NCBI GenBank assembly: GCA_910575815.1
Contig: CAJTFN010000004.1
Span: 62,001-126,000 of the forward strand
Source of the DNA: Oscillospiraceae bacterium
GTDB lineage: Bacteria; Bacillota; Clostridia; Oscillospirales; Oscillospiraceae
Direction of reading: 5' to 3'
Length of the DNA: 64,000 nt
This document shows positions 16,345 to 25,865 of the stretch, in pieces. A program made the position numbers and the translations under genes. The notes under the pieces were generated by a model, which worked only from the letters and a program-made list of their open reading frames with translations, was not told where the DNA came from and searched no databases. Position 1 is the stretch's first letter. Each line of letters opens with the position of its first letter.

Positions 16345-17850
16345 AAAAGAAGAACAGAAGATTGAAAGGAGCTTCTGGAAAGGTTTCATAGAACTGATTG
16401 TCCAACAGGTAGAATGAAGGGGTAACGCCCGGAAACGCCTGCTCTGATACTTCGAATGGCATGGATGCTGTTAAGAGCGGAAGTGTCATAAGCTCGGTGA
16501 AGTCGGCTGAGAGCGCACCCTAAAAACGCGGTACAGGAACAGCGAACCAGAGGTGGTCGAGTGCGTGATAGGCCGGGAGTCCAAGTAAGCATCTATGGTT
16601 AGAATCCACCGTGTTACAGCACGGCGGAGACGTATTCTTGATTGTACGGGGCTAAATAGGGTATTGGCCGAACGGGCCAATCTCACCATCGTGTGAGGTC
16701 TGTGGGAATGAGTAAAACTCGGTTTTTATGAACGTCCCTGCGCCGTTACAGGCGGCGGCAAGCAGACAGGCTTATAGAGAAGACCTACGGATGCTGAAAA
16801 CAGGATAAGACAATCGGAACGTGGTAAGCCAGCGACTCGGAGAGCTTGACCTCTGTGAAGCGGCGGCACAGTACCAATGAAGCGGAGCTAATAAAGCTGT
16901 AGAGGCATAGCCGCCAGTCAGTGTTCTACGATAAATCGAAGTTACAGTTCAAGTGAACAAAATCATTCTGCATAAGGTTCGAGTATGACTAAGAGAGACA
17001 AAACCTTCAAGAAATTGGAGTGAGCCGACTTATGGCAGCCAACAAAACAAAGAAAAAGCAAAAGCTTAGAAACAACGAGTATTACAGTACCCAAGAGCTA
17101 TTTGACGATTTATACGAGAGAAGTTAACGCGACGAAATCTTCACGCATCTAATGGAGTTGATTACCAGTGAGAAGAATATCCTGCTGGCCTACCGTGCCA
17201 TCAAGAAAAACAAAGGCAGTAAGACCAAGGGCGTAAATTCGACCACCATCGTTGAAATGGGAGAGAAACAGCCGGAGGAGCTGATTGCCTATGTGCGGAA
17301 ACGACTGCAAAATTTCCATCCTCACGCAGTCCGCCGCGTGGAAATCCCCAAACCGGATGGGTGTATGCGCCCACTGGGCATACGGGACAAGCAAGTTGTT
17401 GTGCGTCCTGTCCAAAATGCTGAAAGCTCCCATCCAGGGTGAGGGTATGCCGACAAAGGGCGTACCGCAGGGCGGCATCCTCAGGCCGCTGCTGTCCAAT
17501 GTTGTTCTCAATGAATTGGATTGGTGGATTTCCAGTCAATGGGGAACTTTTCCAACCAAAACAAATTATACACATGATTTATCTCGTTATCAAAATCTTC
17601 GCAGGACAAGCCGCGTGAAGGAAATCTTTATTGTTCGGTACGCTGACGACTTCAAGCTGTTTTACAAATGCCGCATTGACGCAGTTCAACGCTATGGTGC
17701 TGGGCCTGCATGAATACTAAAAAATCGCAACCAACGTATACCTCGACTTTGACTGCATCGCCTTTGATGTCAGAAAGACACTTTTATGCAGAACAAAAAG
17801 CCATCGCAGCAAGACCGGCCTGCGGAGTCAGGCATTTCGGCAATTCTATG
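16345..17850 (+). mobile_element. Group II intron remnant (5' RNA plus broken RT gene)
   Basis: About 680 bases of structured, stop-rich DNA lie directly before a group II RT start, as ribozyme domains I-IV would. The stretch includes ACCAGAGGTGGTCGAG and GGCCGGGAGTCCAAGTAA, which fit my memory of Clostridia intron RNAs. The 5' boundary is uncertain. The RT frame is broken (17032-17850), and the 3' end with domains V-VI is lost at the junction with the GLUG gene. Confidence 0.55.
17032..17850 (+). pseudogene. Group II intron reverse transcriptase, decayed
   Basis: It begins MAANKTKKKQKLRNNEYYST and meets an in-frame TAA after LYERS (17125-17127). It resumes with MELITSEKNILLAYRAIKKN and IPKPDGCMRPLGI. 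There the gene jumps: LGI fuses to RDxKLLCVLSKMLKAPI in another frame, skipping most of the fingers and palm. VPQGG and YADD (IVRYADDFKLFY) are still present. A further deletion leads to FNAMVLGLHEYYKIAT and then FDVRKTLL. Several independent lesions mean no active enzyme. Confidence 0.85.
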
Positions 17851-20080
17851 GTGTGATCCGCTGTAATTTCAACATCTTCAGGTGTTTTCCAAACCCCATA
17901 ATATTTATCTTTCTGAGGTACTTCAGGAATTTCTTTTGTAGAAAACCTATCACCATAATCGTAAGATACAGTTTTCAATGGTATTTCGTCCACCATATAG
18001 GTCACGTTCATTTGCAAAAAGAGTTCTGGAACATCATCGCTTTGTATCAGGGCATTGTAAGAAACAGGCTCCGCTTGCTCTTTGTAGCTGATTCCATCCG
18101 CACCGGCTAAATGACCCTCCACAAAACGGTTTTGTTTCAGCACACCATCTTCACGATCCCAATCACCTACGACGGAACCAGTATGGCCCTCTGACGATTT
18201 TACGGAAATCAGACTGGTGCATTGATAAACTTCGTATCCATAACCGGCAATACCACCTACATAGTAGCGCCCATTCAACGTGCAGTTTGACCAGCATCCA
18301 CGGATGGAGGAATTGCTGATCCCAGCAATCCCTCCAGTATATTTACCGTCCGTTGTTTTCACCGCTCCATAGTTTTCACATTTCCACAAGTACCCTAAAT
18401 CCATATGTCCCACGATGCCACCAGCCGCATCTTTCTTTGATGTAACAGAGCCATGATTCACGCAGCTTTGCAGGATAGTCCTCAACTCATAGCGGAAGTT
18501 CAGAGATTGTTCCCCAACTTCGGCAATTTCATCTTCCGGGGCTAAATCACGCTCAACCGCCATAGCTCCAGCGATGCCGCCTACATTCAAATCTCCTTTT
18601 ACAACACCGAAGTTTATACAGCTTTTCGCCTTGCCCAGTATCGTACTGTCAATGACTTTTCCGATACATCATCCCACAGATCGTTCAACTCTTTCTTTTG
18701 CGCTTCATCAATCGCTGAGGAAATCTAATCAGTAATCGTTTGAAATTGATCCCCGATACTGCGAATATCATCGGATAAAGTATCGCCGCTGTCGCCAATT
18801 TCATCTCGCAGTAAACCCATATGGTCGCCAATACCTGTCACAGCATTGCGAAAGGAATCTTGGGCTTGGTGGAAGTCATCACCCAGTTTGCCAATTTCAA
18901 TTGGGTTACGAGTTGATAAATCTTCAAATAAATCGTGAATATCGTTGAATACATCTCCTAAATCCTGCGCCCCGCTTTCAAAGATATTCAAGGAGTCAGC
19001 CAATTCATCCATGCCGTCTTGTAGCTTTCCCCCCCCCCCTTTCCAGCAAGATGTGAGAACGCATTTTGCAGTGATTCCATAGATTGATACAACTTATCAC
19101 TGATTCCAAAAGCATCATTGACTGCTGCCAAAACCTGCTTGACACCTTCTTTCGCCTGTTCCCAATTTATTCCTTCTGCCATAACAATTACGCCCTTAAA
19201 AATCCGGCCTATTGCGGAGGCAGAAGCCTGAAACCCATCTGTCAATTGCCCGAAGGCTTGTTGTATAAGAAGTCTTTCTTCATCTCCGATGTTTCCAGCT
19301 GCCAGAATCGCAGCAATCTCAGTGGCCGCATCGCCGCACTGCTCCAATGCCCTTGTCAATTGTTTTGTTCCAGCATCCAATAGCTCCAAAGAAATGTGGC
19401 GGTTGGGGTCGTCTATTATGGTCGCGTTCGATATATCCTTGAGGGTCTGCCGAATTTATCTAATCCTTCACGTGCATCCCGAAGCGACTCTCTTAGATGT
19501 TTTACGGCGTCTGACAGAGAGTCAAAGCCATCCTCCCCTATTCCGGCAGCACTGGCGATTTCATGGATACTGGCTTCCAGTCCATCAATTCCATCTGAGA
19601 TCACATCTAAAATGTCCTCACCACTTGATGTAATAGTCTCCAGATGGTCAATCGTATCGGCTATTGTCAAGTCATTCGCGCTGTCAATCGTGCCATCTGT
19701 CCACTCTCCCATAATATCAGAAAGTTCGGATGCATTATCGGATGCTGTGTGCGCAAAATCGGAAATAGAATCAAGCCGGTCAGAAATCGTATTCTTACTT
19801 TCTTTTGTGCGGTCCAGTGTGTCGTCTATCAAATCATTCAAACGATCTAATTTATTCTGCAAATCATCAATCGAATCTGGCGTGAAAACCAATCGGATGT
19901 TAGGAGCCACCTGTCCAGCGATACCACCCACATCTTTGCGGCCTTGAATGGTTCCGCTATTCGTGCAGTGCTCCAGATAGCCGGAGGAACGTCCGGCGAT
20001 GCCACCCACATTGTAACCCACATGAGGATACCCGATCTGTCCGTCATTGTGGCAATGCTGGACAATACCGCTGGTATAGA
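17784..20080 (-). pseudogene. Large GLUG-repeat/coiled-coil surface-type protein, broken
   Basis: Reading from about 20075 down, GLUG-like repeats come first (YNVGGIAGRSSGYLEHC, DVGGIAGQV). A long acidic coiled coil follows (LNDLIDDTLDRTKESK ... DSLSDAVKHLRESLRDA), then more GLUG repeats (GGIVGHMDLGY, YTGGIAGISNS, YYVGGIAGYG) and a Tyr/Trp-rich tail. The frame breaks near 19420, at a run of 11 C (19029-19039), at a TAG (18725) and near 18620. The 5' end is cut by the helicase gene and the 3' end by the intron remnant at about 17850; the last codons to 17784 are intron DNA. It was probably a cell-surface protein. Confidence 0.75.
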
Positions 20081-22363
20081 TCAGGACTCCTCTGCAAACC
20101 GCTGATAGTATGCCTCCAGCTTTTCCTCGCAGATCCGCCCGATCTCCGCCTTCTCTTCCTCCGTCAGCCGCTTCCATACCGCCTCATCCACCTGGATGAT
20201 CCCCAGCGTTCTGGTGTGCCGCAGCATCTGCATGTCCTCAAACCGCTTGAAGGGGTTGGCCAAGATGTTCCGTTTGACCTCGCTGTCGGTGCAGCCGCCT
20301 TTGGCAAAGATGCTGTTCGGCTTCTCCACCACCAGTCCCGCGGCACGGCGGCGCTCGTAGTAGGCACGGAAGTAATCTGAGACGTCCGAGAGCTTCACAC
20401 GGCCCTTTTCATCGGCGTAGCGCAGGATTGCCTGGATCAGCACCGGCTTGTAGGAATAGCTCATATCCATCCGCCGCACCATCTCCAGGAACAGATCCTT
20501 CCGATTCCGGTCATCGATCAGCGTCCAGCCGTATTGCCGGGCATAGGCCTGTACCGTCTCCTCTTTGAAATACTTGAAGGTCCGGTGTTCACTCATAGGA
20601 ACCGCCAGGTCGGGAACCAGCCTGCCCTCCCGGACATAGCGTTTGATGGTTTCCGCCTGCACGTTCACCCGGCGGACGAACTCCATCTGGGAGATCATCC
20701 CCCGGGCCTCCTCCTGCCAGTCGAAGAGTTCCACCAGCTCATAGTCCGTGGCGTCCACAGGCCAGTCCAGCAGGGCGGCGGGCTTCTCCCGGCGGTCATA
20801 GAGGGCGTTCTCCGCCATGCGCTTGTCCCAAGGCGACAGAACCAGCTTCCCAGCCCGGTATTTTCTCAGCTTGAAGAGCCGGTGAAGAGACATGGGGAGA
20901 TTGTACTGGCTGGCATTGTCCACGAAATCGAAGACCATCAGGCTCTCCTTGCCTTGGTACAACCGCATCCCGCGGCCCAACTGCTGGGTGTAGAGGACTC
21001 GGGACATGGTGGGCCGGGCCATGAACAGCACCTCGATTTCCGGGCAATCCCAGCCCTCATTTAGCATGTCGCAGGCGCAGAGCACCTGAATCTCCCGCCG
21101 GACAAATTTATCCTGGAACTCCTCACGCTCCGAGCGCTTCATGCCCCCGGACACCGCGGCGGCAGGGACGCCGGCCTGGAGGAACAGCTCCGCAATCTCC
21201 TCCGCATGCAATACAGAGGCACAGAAGACCACCGTACGCTTATTCTGAACGTACCGGAGCCAGGTGTCCACAATGAGGCGGTTCCGCTCCGGCACATAGA
21301 TCTTGCTTTCCAGGTCCCGGATGTTGTAACGGACTCTGTTGAACCGCACCTTTGTCAGGTCAATGTTGGTGTGGATACGGATGCACCGCACCGGCACCAG
21401 CTCCCCCAGCTCCACGGCGGTCTTCAGATCCAAGCGGTGGGCGGTGTTCTTGAAGATATTCAGGATGCTCTTCCCGTCGCTCCGCTCCGGCGTGGCGGTG
21501 AGCCCCAGGGTAAAGGCAGGGTGAAAGAAAGCCAAGACCTTCTGATAAGTATCCGCCGCCGCGTGGTGGGCCTCGTCCACGATCAAATAGTCGAAGGCGT
21601 CCTCCCGGAAGCAGTCCAGATGCAGCGCCACGCTCTGAACGCTGCCGCAGACCACATGGGCTTCCGGCTCCTTCACATTCTCCATATAACACCCCAAGGT
21701 GACGCCGGGCCAGAGCGTTTGGAAGGTCTCCGCAGCCTGTCCGACCAACTCCTGGGTGTGAGCCAGGAACAGCACCCTGCCGCCGCACTGTTTGGCGTCC
21801 ATGACGGCGGTCACCGTCTTGCCGGTCCCGGTGGCGTGGTACAGGAGGGCTATGGTCTCCCCTCTGCCGCGCATCTCCTCCAGGGACTTGAGCGCCGTCA
21901 GCTGGTGTTCCTTTAATTCCAGCTCCGCCCCGTCCAGCGCCTTGCCCCGCTGGGTGGGCAGGTAGTCCTCGATCTCCCGGAACCGGGGATGACTGCCGAG
22001 GAACACCCGCAGCTCATCCTTCACCGTCTCCGGTTGGAGCTGTATCTGCCGCACGGCCCAGCGGTACACGTCCCAACCCAGATAGACCATGCTGTTCTGC
22101 TTGAGGAGGTCGTCGTAGAATTTCCCGGAGGCCACCAGATTCTTGTGGTGGGACCCTTCGTCGTCGATCTCAATGACCACCCGGCGGCCCTGGTTCTCCA
22201 GCATGAAGTCAGCGTAGCGGCTGTTCTGGTAGATGTCGTAGAAGTGATATTGGGAGTAGAGGTACCCGGCCTTCTCCGCCCCAAAGGTCTCGCTGAACAG
22301 TCGGATGAACAGGTCCTCCGCCATGCTGCCGGAGGCGGAACGATACGCTGGCATCTCGGTCAC
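20081..22363 (-). CDS. Nuclease-fused SF2 helicase
   Basis: The protein has 760 residues. Residues 15-125 look like a PD-(D/E)XK nuclease (RYADFML ... RRVVIEIDDEGSHH). An SF2 helicase follows with Walker A (HATGTGKTV), DEAH (LIVDEAHHA), motif III (LTATPERSDG) and motif VI (QLGRGMRLYQG). Residues about 550-610 resemble a MerR-like HTH (RRVNVQAETIKRYVREGRLV), and the tail is helical. The layout suits an ATP-driven DNA-cutting enzyme of restriction or defence type. It ends at the junction with the broken GLUG gene. The MazG-like gene stops one base before this start, so they are coupled. Confidence 0.85.
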   Translation of the reverse strand: MTEMPAYRSASGSMAEDLFIRLFSETFGAEKAGYLYSQYHFYDIYQNSRYADFMLENQGRRVVIEIDDEGSHHKNLVASGKFYDDLLKQNSMVYLGWDVYRWAVRQIQLQPETVKDELRVFLGSHPRFREIEDYLPTQRGKALDGAELELKEHQLTALKSLEEMRGRGETIALLYHATGTGKTVTAVMDAKQCGGRVLFLAHTQELVGQAAETFQTLWPGVTLGCYMENVKEPEAHVVCGSVQSVALHLDCFREDAFDYLIVDEAHHAAADTYQKVLAFFHPAFTLGLTATPERSDGKSILNIFKNTAHRLDLKTAVELGELVPVRCIRIHTNIDLTKVRFNRVRYNIRDLESKIYVPERNRLIVDTWLRYVQNKRTVVFCASVLHAEEIAELFLQAGVPAAAVSGGMKRSEREEFQDKFVRREIQVLCACDMLNEGWDCPEIEVLFMARPTMSRVLYTQQLGRGMRLYQGKESLMVFDFVDNASQYNLPMSLHRLFKLRKYRAGKLVLSPWDKRMAENALYDRREKPAALLDWPVDATDYELVELFDWQEEARGMISQMEFVRRVNVQAETIKRYVREGRLVPDLAVPMSEHRTFKYFKEETVQAYARQYGWTLIDDRNRKDLFLEMVRRMDMSYSYKPVLIQAILRYADEKGRVKLSDVSDYFRAYYERRRAAGLVVEKPNSIFAKGGCTDSEVKRNILANPFKRFEDMQMLRHTRTLGIIQVDEAVWKRLTEEEKAEIGRICEEKLEAYYQRFAEES

Positions 22364-22364
22364 C

Positions 22365-22685
22365 TCAACTCTCTATGACTTCTTTCAACAGGATTCTCTT
22401 CTCGAAGCCGCCTCTCTTGGCGGCCTTGTCTGAACGTACCCGCTCCAGCTCTTCCCACGTCCAGCCCCGGGCCTTCATCACGGCCCGCAGGACCTCCAGC
22501 AGGTCTGCCAGTTCTTCCAGGGAATGGCTCTCCTGGTACTCGGAGAGTTCCTCGGCCAGCTTGGCGTCCAGCATTTCCAGATACCGCTCGTCAGGCAGAA
22601 TTTCCGTCACACAGGCCTTGCCGTCGGACGCGATGATCTCGGGGATGCGGTCTCGGACCAGTTTGTTGTATTCGATTCTTCTCAT
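22365..22685 (-). CDS. MazG-like nucleotide pyrophosphohydrolase
   Basis: The protein has 106 residues. The opening YNKLVRDRIPEIIASDG and LAEELSEYQESHSLEELADL are hallmarks of the small phosphoribosyl-ATP pyrophosphohydrolase-like/MazG family, with EExxE and a downstream ExxD for metal. These enzymes hydrolyse (d)NTPs to monophosphates, either for house-cleaning or to starve phage. It sits between two helicase-type genes with almost no spacing, pointing to a shared role. Confidence 0.85.
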   Translation of the reverse strand: MRRIEYNKLVRDRIPEIIASDGKACVTEILPDERYLEMLDAKLAEELSEYQESHSLEELADLLEVLRAVMKARGWTWEELERVRSDKAAKRGGFEKRILLKEVIES

Positions 22686-22688
22686 AGA

Positions 22689-24356
22689 TTATCTCCCTTG
22701 CTGGGGCGGAGTGTTCTTCGCCAAAGGAATCATGTTTTTGCATTGCTTTTTCTCGTTGTAGTAATTTGTACAGCCATAGAAGACATCGCCATTTTTCAGA
22801 TTTTTTCGCACGATCAAATATCCATCGGCACATTTGGGGCATTTCAGGATGTCATGCATATGAACCTTATCGTTCGTCATAAAATCACAGAGCTCTGCCT
22901 CGTTGGTACAGATCCAGAGATTCAGACCGTAATTTTTGTTGAACTCATATTTCAGCGGGAAGCCGCAGATCGGGCAGCGCAGATTAAACAGATCCACCAC
23001 TTGCATATTCAATTCCTGGCTGTGCGGAAGTTTGAAATCCCGGATGAGCTCTACAAGAAATCTGGAGGGCCTTACCTTTGGCGCGGCGATATAGACACGA
23101 TTTTTTGTCCGTGTCATTGCCACATAAAAGAGACGGCGCTCCTCGGCAAAGGGCATACTGTTGTCCTCGTATGTGACCAGTTTCATGATCGGGTCGTCTT
23201 CGATCTGGCAGGGGAACCCGAACTTCCCTTCAAACATGTTGATCAGAATGACATTGTCGTATCCCAGTCCTTTGGAGCTGTGGGCTGTCATGAATGTAAT
23301 GTCTGCACTCGGATACTTTTCACTTTTGACCCGGCCAGCAGGCAGCTCCTTGAATCGCCCTGTTCGGTAAAGCTTGTACATATCATAGTTGTAGCGGCCA
23401 ATGAGCAGGATAGAACTCTTCTCACCATATTCTGATAAGATCTCGCCGATAATCCCTTCAACCGCATTGGAAAGCTGTACCATGGGCTTGAAGCTGTCAT
23501 CAAACACCTCGATCACAATCGGATTTTCAAGATGCTTGGGCGAGATAAGCTGCTTGCGGATCTGTGTGGAGTTCTTCTGCACAAACCCGCCGGCAATGTC
23601 GATCAGCTCCTGGGAGTTGCGGTAAGTGTGCGTGATTTTCAGCTCCGTTCCGGCTCCCATCAGTTCTAAGAAGCGGGTAAACAGGGTGATGTCGGAGCCT
23701 GAAAAGGCATAGATGGACTGCCAGTCATCTCCCACCGCAACCACCTTCGCCTGGGTGATCTGAGACATTCGTTTGGTCAAATTAAACCGCTGCCTTGCGA
23801 TATCCTGAAACTCGTCGATGATGATGTATCTGTAGGGAAGCGGGATGTTCTGCCGTTCGATCTCCTGCAAATAGAAATGCGCATCATTGATCATATCGGC
23901 AAAATCGATCTGGTTTCTCTGCTTTAGGACGGACTGGTAGTGGTGATAGACCTGTTCCGCGATTTCCAGGAAGAGGAGCGTTCTTGGGTTATCTGTCTTT
24001 TCCCGCAGAATGGAGAAGCCGCCCTCATCATATCCGGTGGTCTTATACTGCTCGATAAACTCCCTCATAAAGAGGATCAGTTTGTAGATGTACTTACTAT
24101 ATTTTTCATAGGTTCCCCGCAGTCTCTGCGCATCACGATGGGAGATGTAGTGTTCCGGCGAGAAAAAGGCGGCATGATCCCGCTGGAAAGAAAGCAGAAC
24201 GTTCGACAGATTCTGATAGTCCAGAATCCCTGTCTCTCTCCCGCTCAGGTCTTGGCTCGAAGTGGAGAAGTATGACGCGGGAAGTCCGCAGTGAGGGCAC
24301 TTTTCCGCCTTATCGGAAATCGAATTTCCACATTCCGGGCAACGAATCAAAGACAT
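22689..24356 (-). CDS. UvrD/helicase IV-like protein missing its Walker A region
   Basis: The protein has 555 residues. It starts at MSLIRCPECGNSISDKAEKC, a zinc ribbon. A helicase-IV-type N-terminal stretch (FFSPEHYISHRDAQRLRGTY) runs directly into a mid-helicase region (IEQYKTTGYDEGG). Motif II (IIIDEFQDIA), III (VGDDWQSIYAFSGSD), V (TAHSSKGLGYDNV) and VI (RRLFYVAMTRTKNRV) are present. No GxGKT motif is seen anywhere. Two zinc-finger segments end the protein (CPICGFPLKYEF, CPKCADGYLIV ... CTNYYNEKKQC). Relatives I remember are several hundred residues longer, so an in-frame internal deletion is likely and ATPase activity doubtful. Confidence 0.8.
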   Translation of the reverse strand: MSLIRCPECGNSISDKAEKCPHCGLPASYFSTSSQDLSGRETGILDYQNLSNVLLSFQRDHAAFFSPEHYISHRDAQRLRGTYEKYSKYIYKLILFMREFIEQYKTTGYDEGGFSILREKTDNPRTLLFLEIAEQVYHHYQSVLKQRNQIDFADMINDAHFYLQEIERQNIPLPYRYIIIDEFQDIARQRFNLTKRMSQITQAKVVAVGDDWQSIYAFSGSDITLFTRFLELMGAGTELKITHTYRNSQELIDIAGGFVQKNSTQIRKQLISPKHLENPIVIEVFDDSFKPMVQLSNAVEGIIGEILSEYGEKSSILLIGRYNYDMYKLYRTGRFKELPAGRVKSEKYPSADITFMTAHSSKGLGYDNVILINMFEGKFGFPCQIEDDPIMKLVTYEDNSMPFAEERRLFYVAMTRTKNRVYIAAPKVRPSRFLVELIRDFKLPHSQELNMQVVDLFNLRCPICGFPLKYEFNKNYGLNLWICTNEAELCDFMTNDKVHMHDILKCPKCADGYLIVRKNLKNGDVFYGCTNYYNEKKQCKNMIPLAKNTPPQQGR

Positions 24357-24370
24357 GCTTCTCCCCCTTG

Positions 24371-25108
24371 TCAAACAACAGAATTTCCGTGAGTCAACCC
24401 TAACTTTTTTAATCGTTTCCGTATCGCCGACGCATTTCGCTTCAGCGTCACGGCGATCTCGTTGATGGGTACGGATTTTTGATACAGATCTATGAGGCAA
24501 TCATCATGCGCCTTTTTCCAAGGCGTGCCCTGTAATTCTATTTGCGTATTCAATGCTGGCTGTATTGCGTCCAGGTTTTTCACAATAAACTGCTGAGCCG
24601 AAACATCGTAAACGACCGCTTGATAGGGCCCCTTATCACCAATCCGCTCTGCCACGGAAATACCCATCTTCCCGCCGGCTTCCGTCGGGCGTCTCGTGCG
24701 TTTCCCATTGGGCAGAGAAACCCATTCCATCATTCCCAGCGTTATGAGCCATGCGAGGATATCTGAGTAGGAACATTTTTGCATATCCTCACTGTCTACC
24801 AGCGCATTTATCCGCTTCCCGATCTCACTGATTGAAATCGGTCTTTCAGAATAGGCAAACCGGCCTCTCTTCTCAATCGGAAGCGCAAACGGAGATTTTG
24901 GAGGTTTGGGAGGGGCTGGAGCCGGCCTGATTCCACCGTTTTCAAGCACCTGCCGCAGCACATCAGATACAAAGAAAAAGCATCTTGACAGATGGACCTG
25001 ATTGATAATATCTCCATCCGGCGCTACAGTATCATCGATGGGGTTGATGCCATTTGCCAATTTTTCCATATACATTTTTGCCCGCTCAATTTTTTCCAGC
25101 TCTGTCAT
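24371..25108 (-). CDS. Unknown protein with C-terminal HTH
   Basis: The protein has 245 residues and I do not recognise its family. An N-terminal helical part (LEKIERAKMYMEKLANGINP) with CFFFVSDVLRQVLENG leads to a Pro-rich linker. A winged-helix-like middle follows (SYSDILAWLITLGMMEWV). A Myb/SANT-like HTH ends it (PWKKAHDDCLIDLYQKSVPI ... IRKRLKKLGL). It is the first gene of the minus-strand helicase cluster and a candidate regulator or DNA-targeting subunit. Confidence 0.65.
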   Translation of the reverse strand: MTELEKIERAKMYMEKLANGINPIDDTVAPDGDIINQVHLSRCFFFVSDVLRQVLENGGIRPAPAPPKPPKSPFALPIEKRGRFAYSERPISISEIGKRINALVDSEDMQKCSYSDILAWLITLGMMEWVSLPNGKRTRRPTEAGGKMGISVAERIGDKGPYQAVVYDVSAQQFIVKNLDAIQPALNTQIELQGTPWKKAHDDCLIDLYQKSVPINEIAVTLKRNASAIRKRLKKLGLTHGNSVV

Positions 25109-25244
25109 GAGACATCCTCCCCACCACGCTGCTGAAGCTTCGGATCAGGGCGGTAAGCCCTGGAAGTTCCATATTTGCCCTTTCGGCTTTTTTGTACTAT
25201 TTTATCTAAGTATACCACAAATTCCCCGCTGAGGGAAGGGTACA

Positions 25245-25491
25245 ATGGAGGAATATGTCATAATTCGGGATATTACGAAGAACGAAACCTTCCTCTCCCA
25301 AAAGCAGAGCCCCACATCTGACGATTTACCCGTCACCCAGGACCTGCTTGGACACCCCGGCCATCCATAAGGACAGCTACGTGGGCATGGCGGCCAACAT
25401 GATCGGCGTCCAAAAAAGAATCATTGTCTTTGAAAACGAGGGTAAGAACATGGCGATTTTCCTCCATGAAAGCAGCCGTGTTCTTTTTTAA
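25245..25491 (+). pseudogene. def: Peptide deformylase-like fragment, frameshifted
   Basis: The frame starts at ATG 25245 after GAGGGAAGGG and reads IIRDITKNETFLSQKQSPTS to VTQDLLG, then hits a stop. A shift by one frame restores DTPAIHKDSYVGMAANMIGV and QKRIIVFENEG. This is the N-terminal half of a Clostridia-type deformylase, with GMAANMIG as motif 1. The metal-binding EGC and HExxH motifs are missing. It is an inactive remnant between the defence-like cluster and the salvage operon. Confidence 0.75.
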
Positions 25492-25514
25492 AACCGTGCA
25501 TCTCCTTTAAAAAC

Positions 25515-25550
25515 GGCACACGCCCGCTTGTTGGGACGTGTGCCTCTTTT
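25515..25550 (+). terminator. Intrinsic terminator
   Basis: GGCACACG and CGTGTGCC form an eight-base stem followed by TCTTTT, just after the deformylase remnant. The rest of the gap to 25768 shows no gene. Confidence 0.7.
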
Positions 25551-25768
25551 AAACTCTCCTTTGTCTGACCGCCTTAACGCTATCAGAAATATATGTTCAG
25601 CACCGGATTTGCTTATGGATTGAGAGAATTTCTGCGCCAGGTCCCTGTTCTTGCGGTATCAAGATACCTTTTTCTTACGAGGGGCGCCGTGTGCCGCTGA
25701 TTTCCCTCTCAGGTCAGCAGCTTCGGCGCTTTGCCATGAAATGCGGGGCCTCAAAGAGCGGGAAGGGG

Positions 25769-25804
25769 AAAAATCCTCCCCCGGACCGGCGGCCTCGGGG
25801 GAGG
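25769..25804 (-). terminator. Terminator of the mtnK-mtnA-aldolase operon
   Basis: On the minus strand a nine-base stem (CCTCCCCCG with CGGGGGAGG) is followed by ATTTTTCCCC, 60-100 bases after the aldolase stop. Confidence 0.65.
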
Positions 25805-25865
25805 GATGGTGTTCTCTTTTGGGGAGAGAGACGCCTTCCCCCCAGGGCGAGCCCGTAGGAATACG

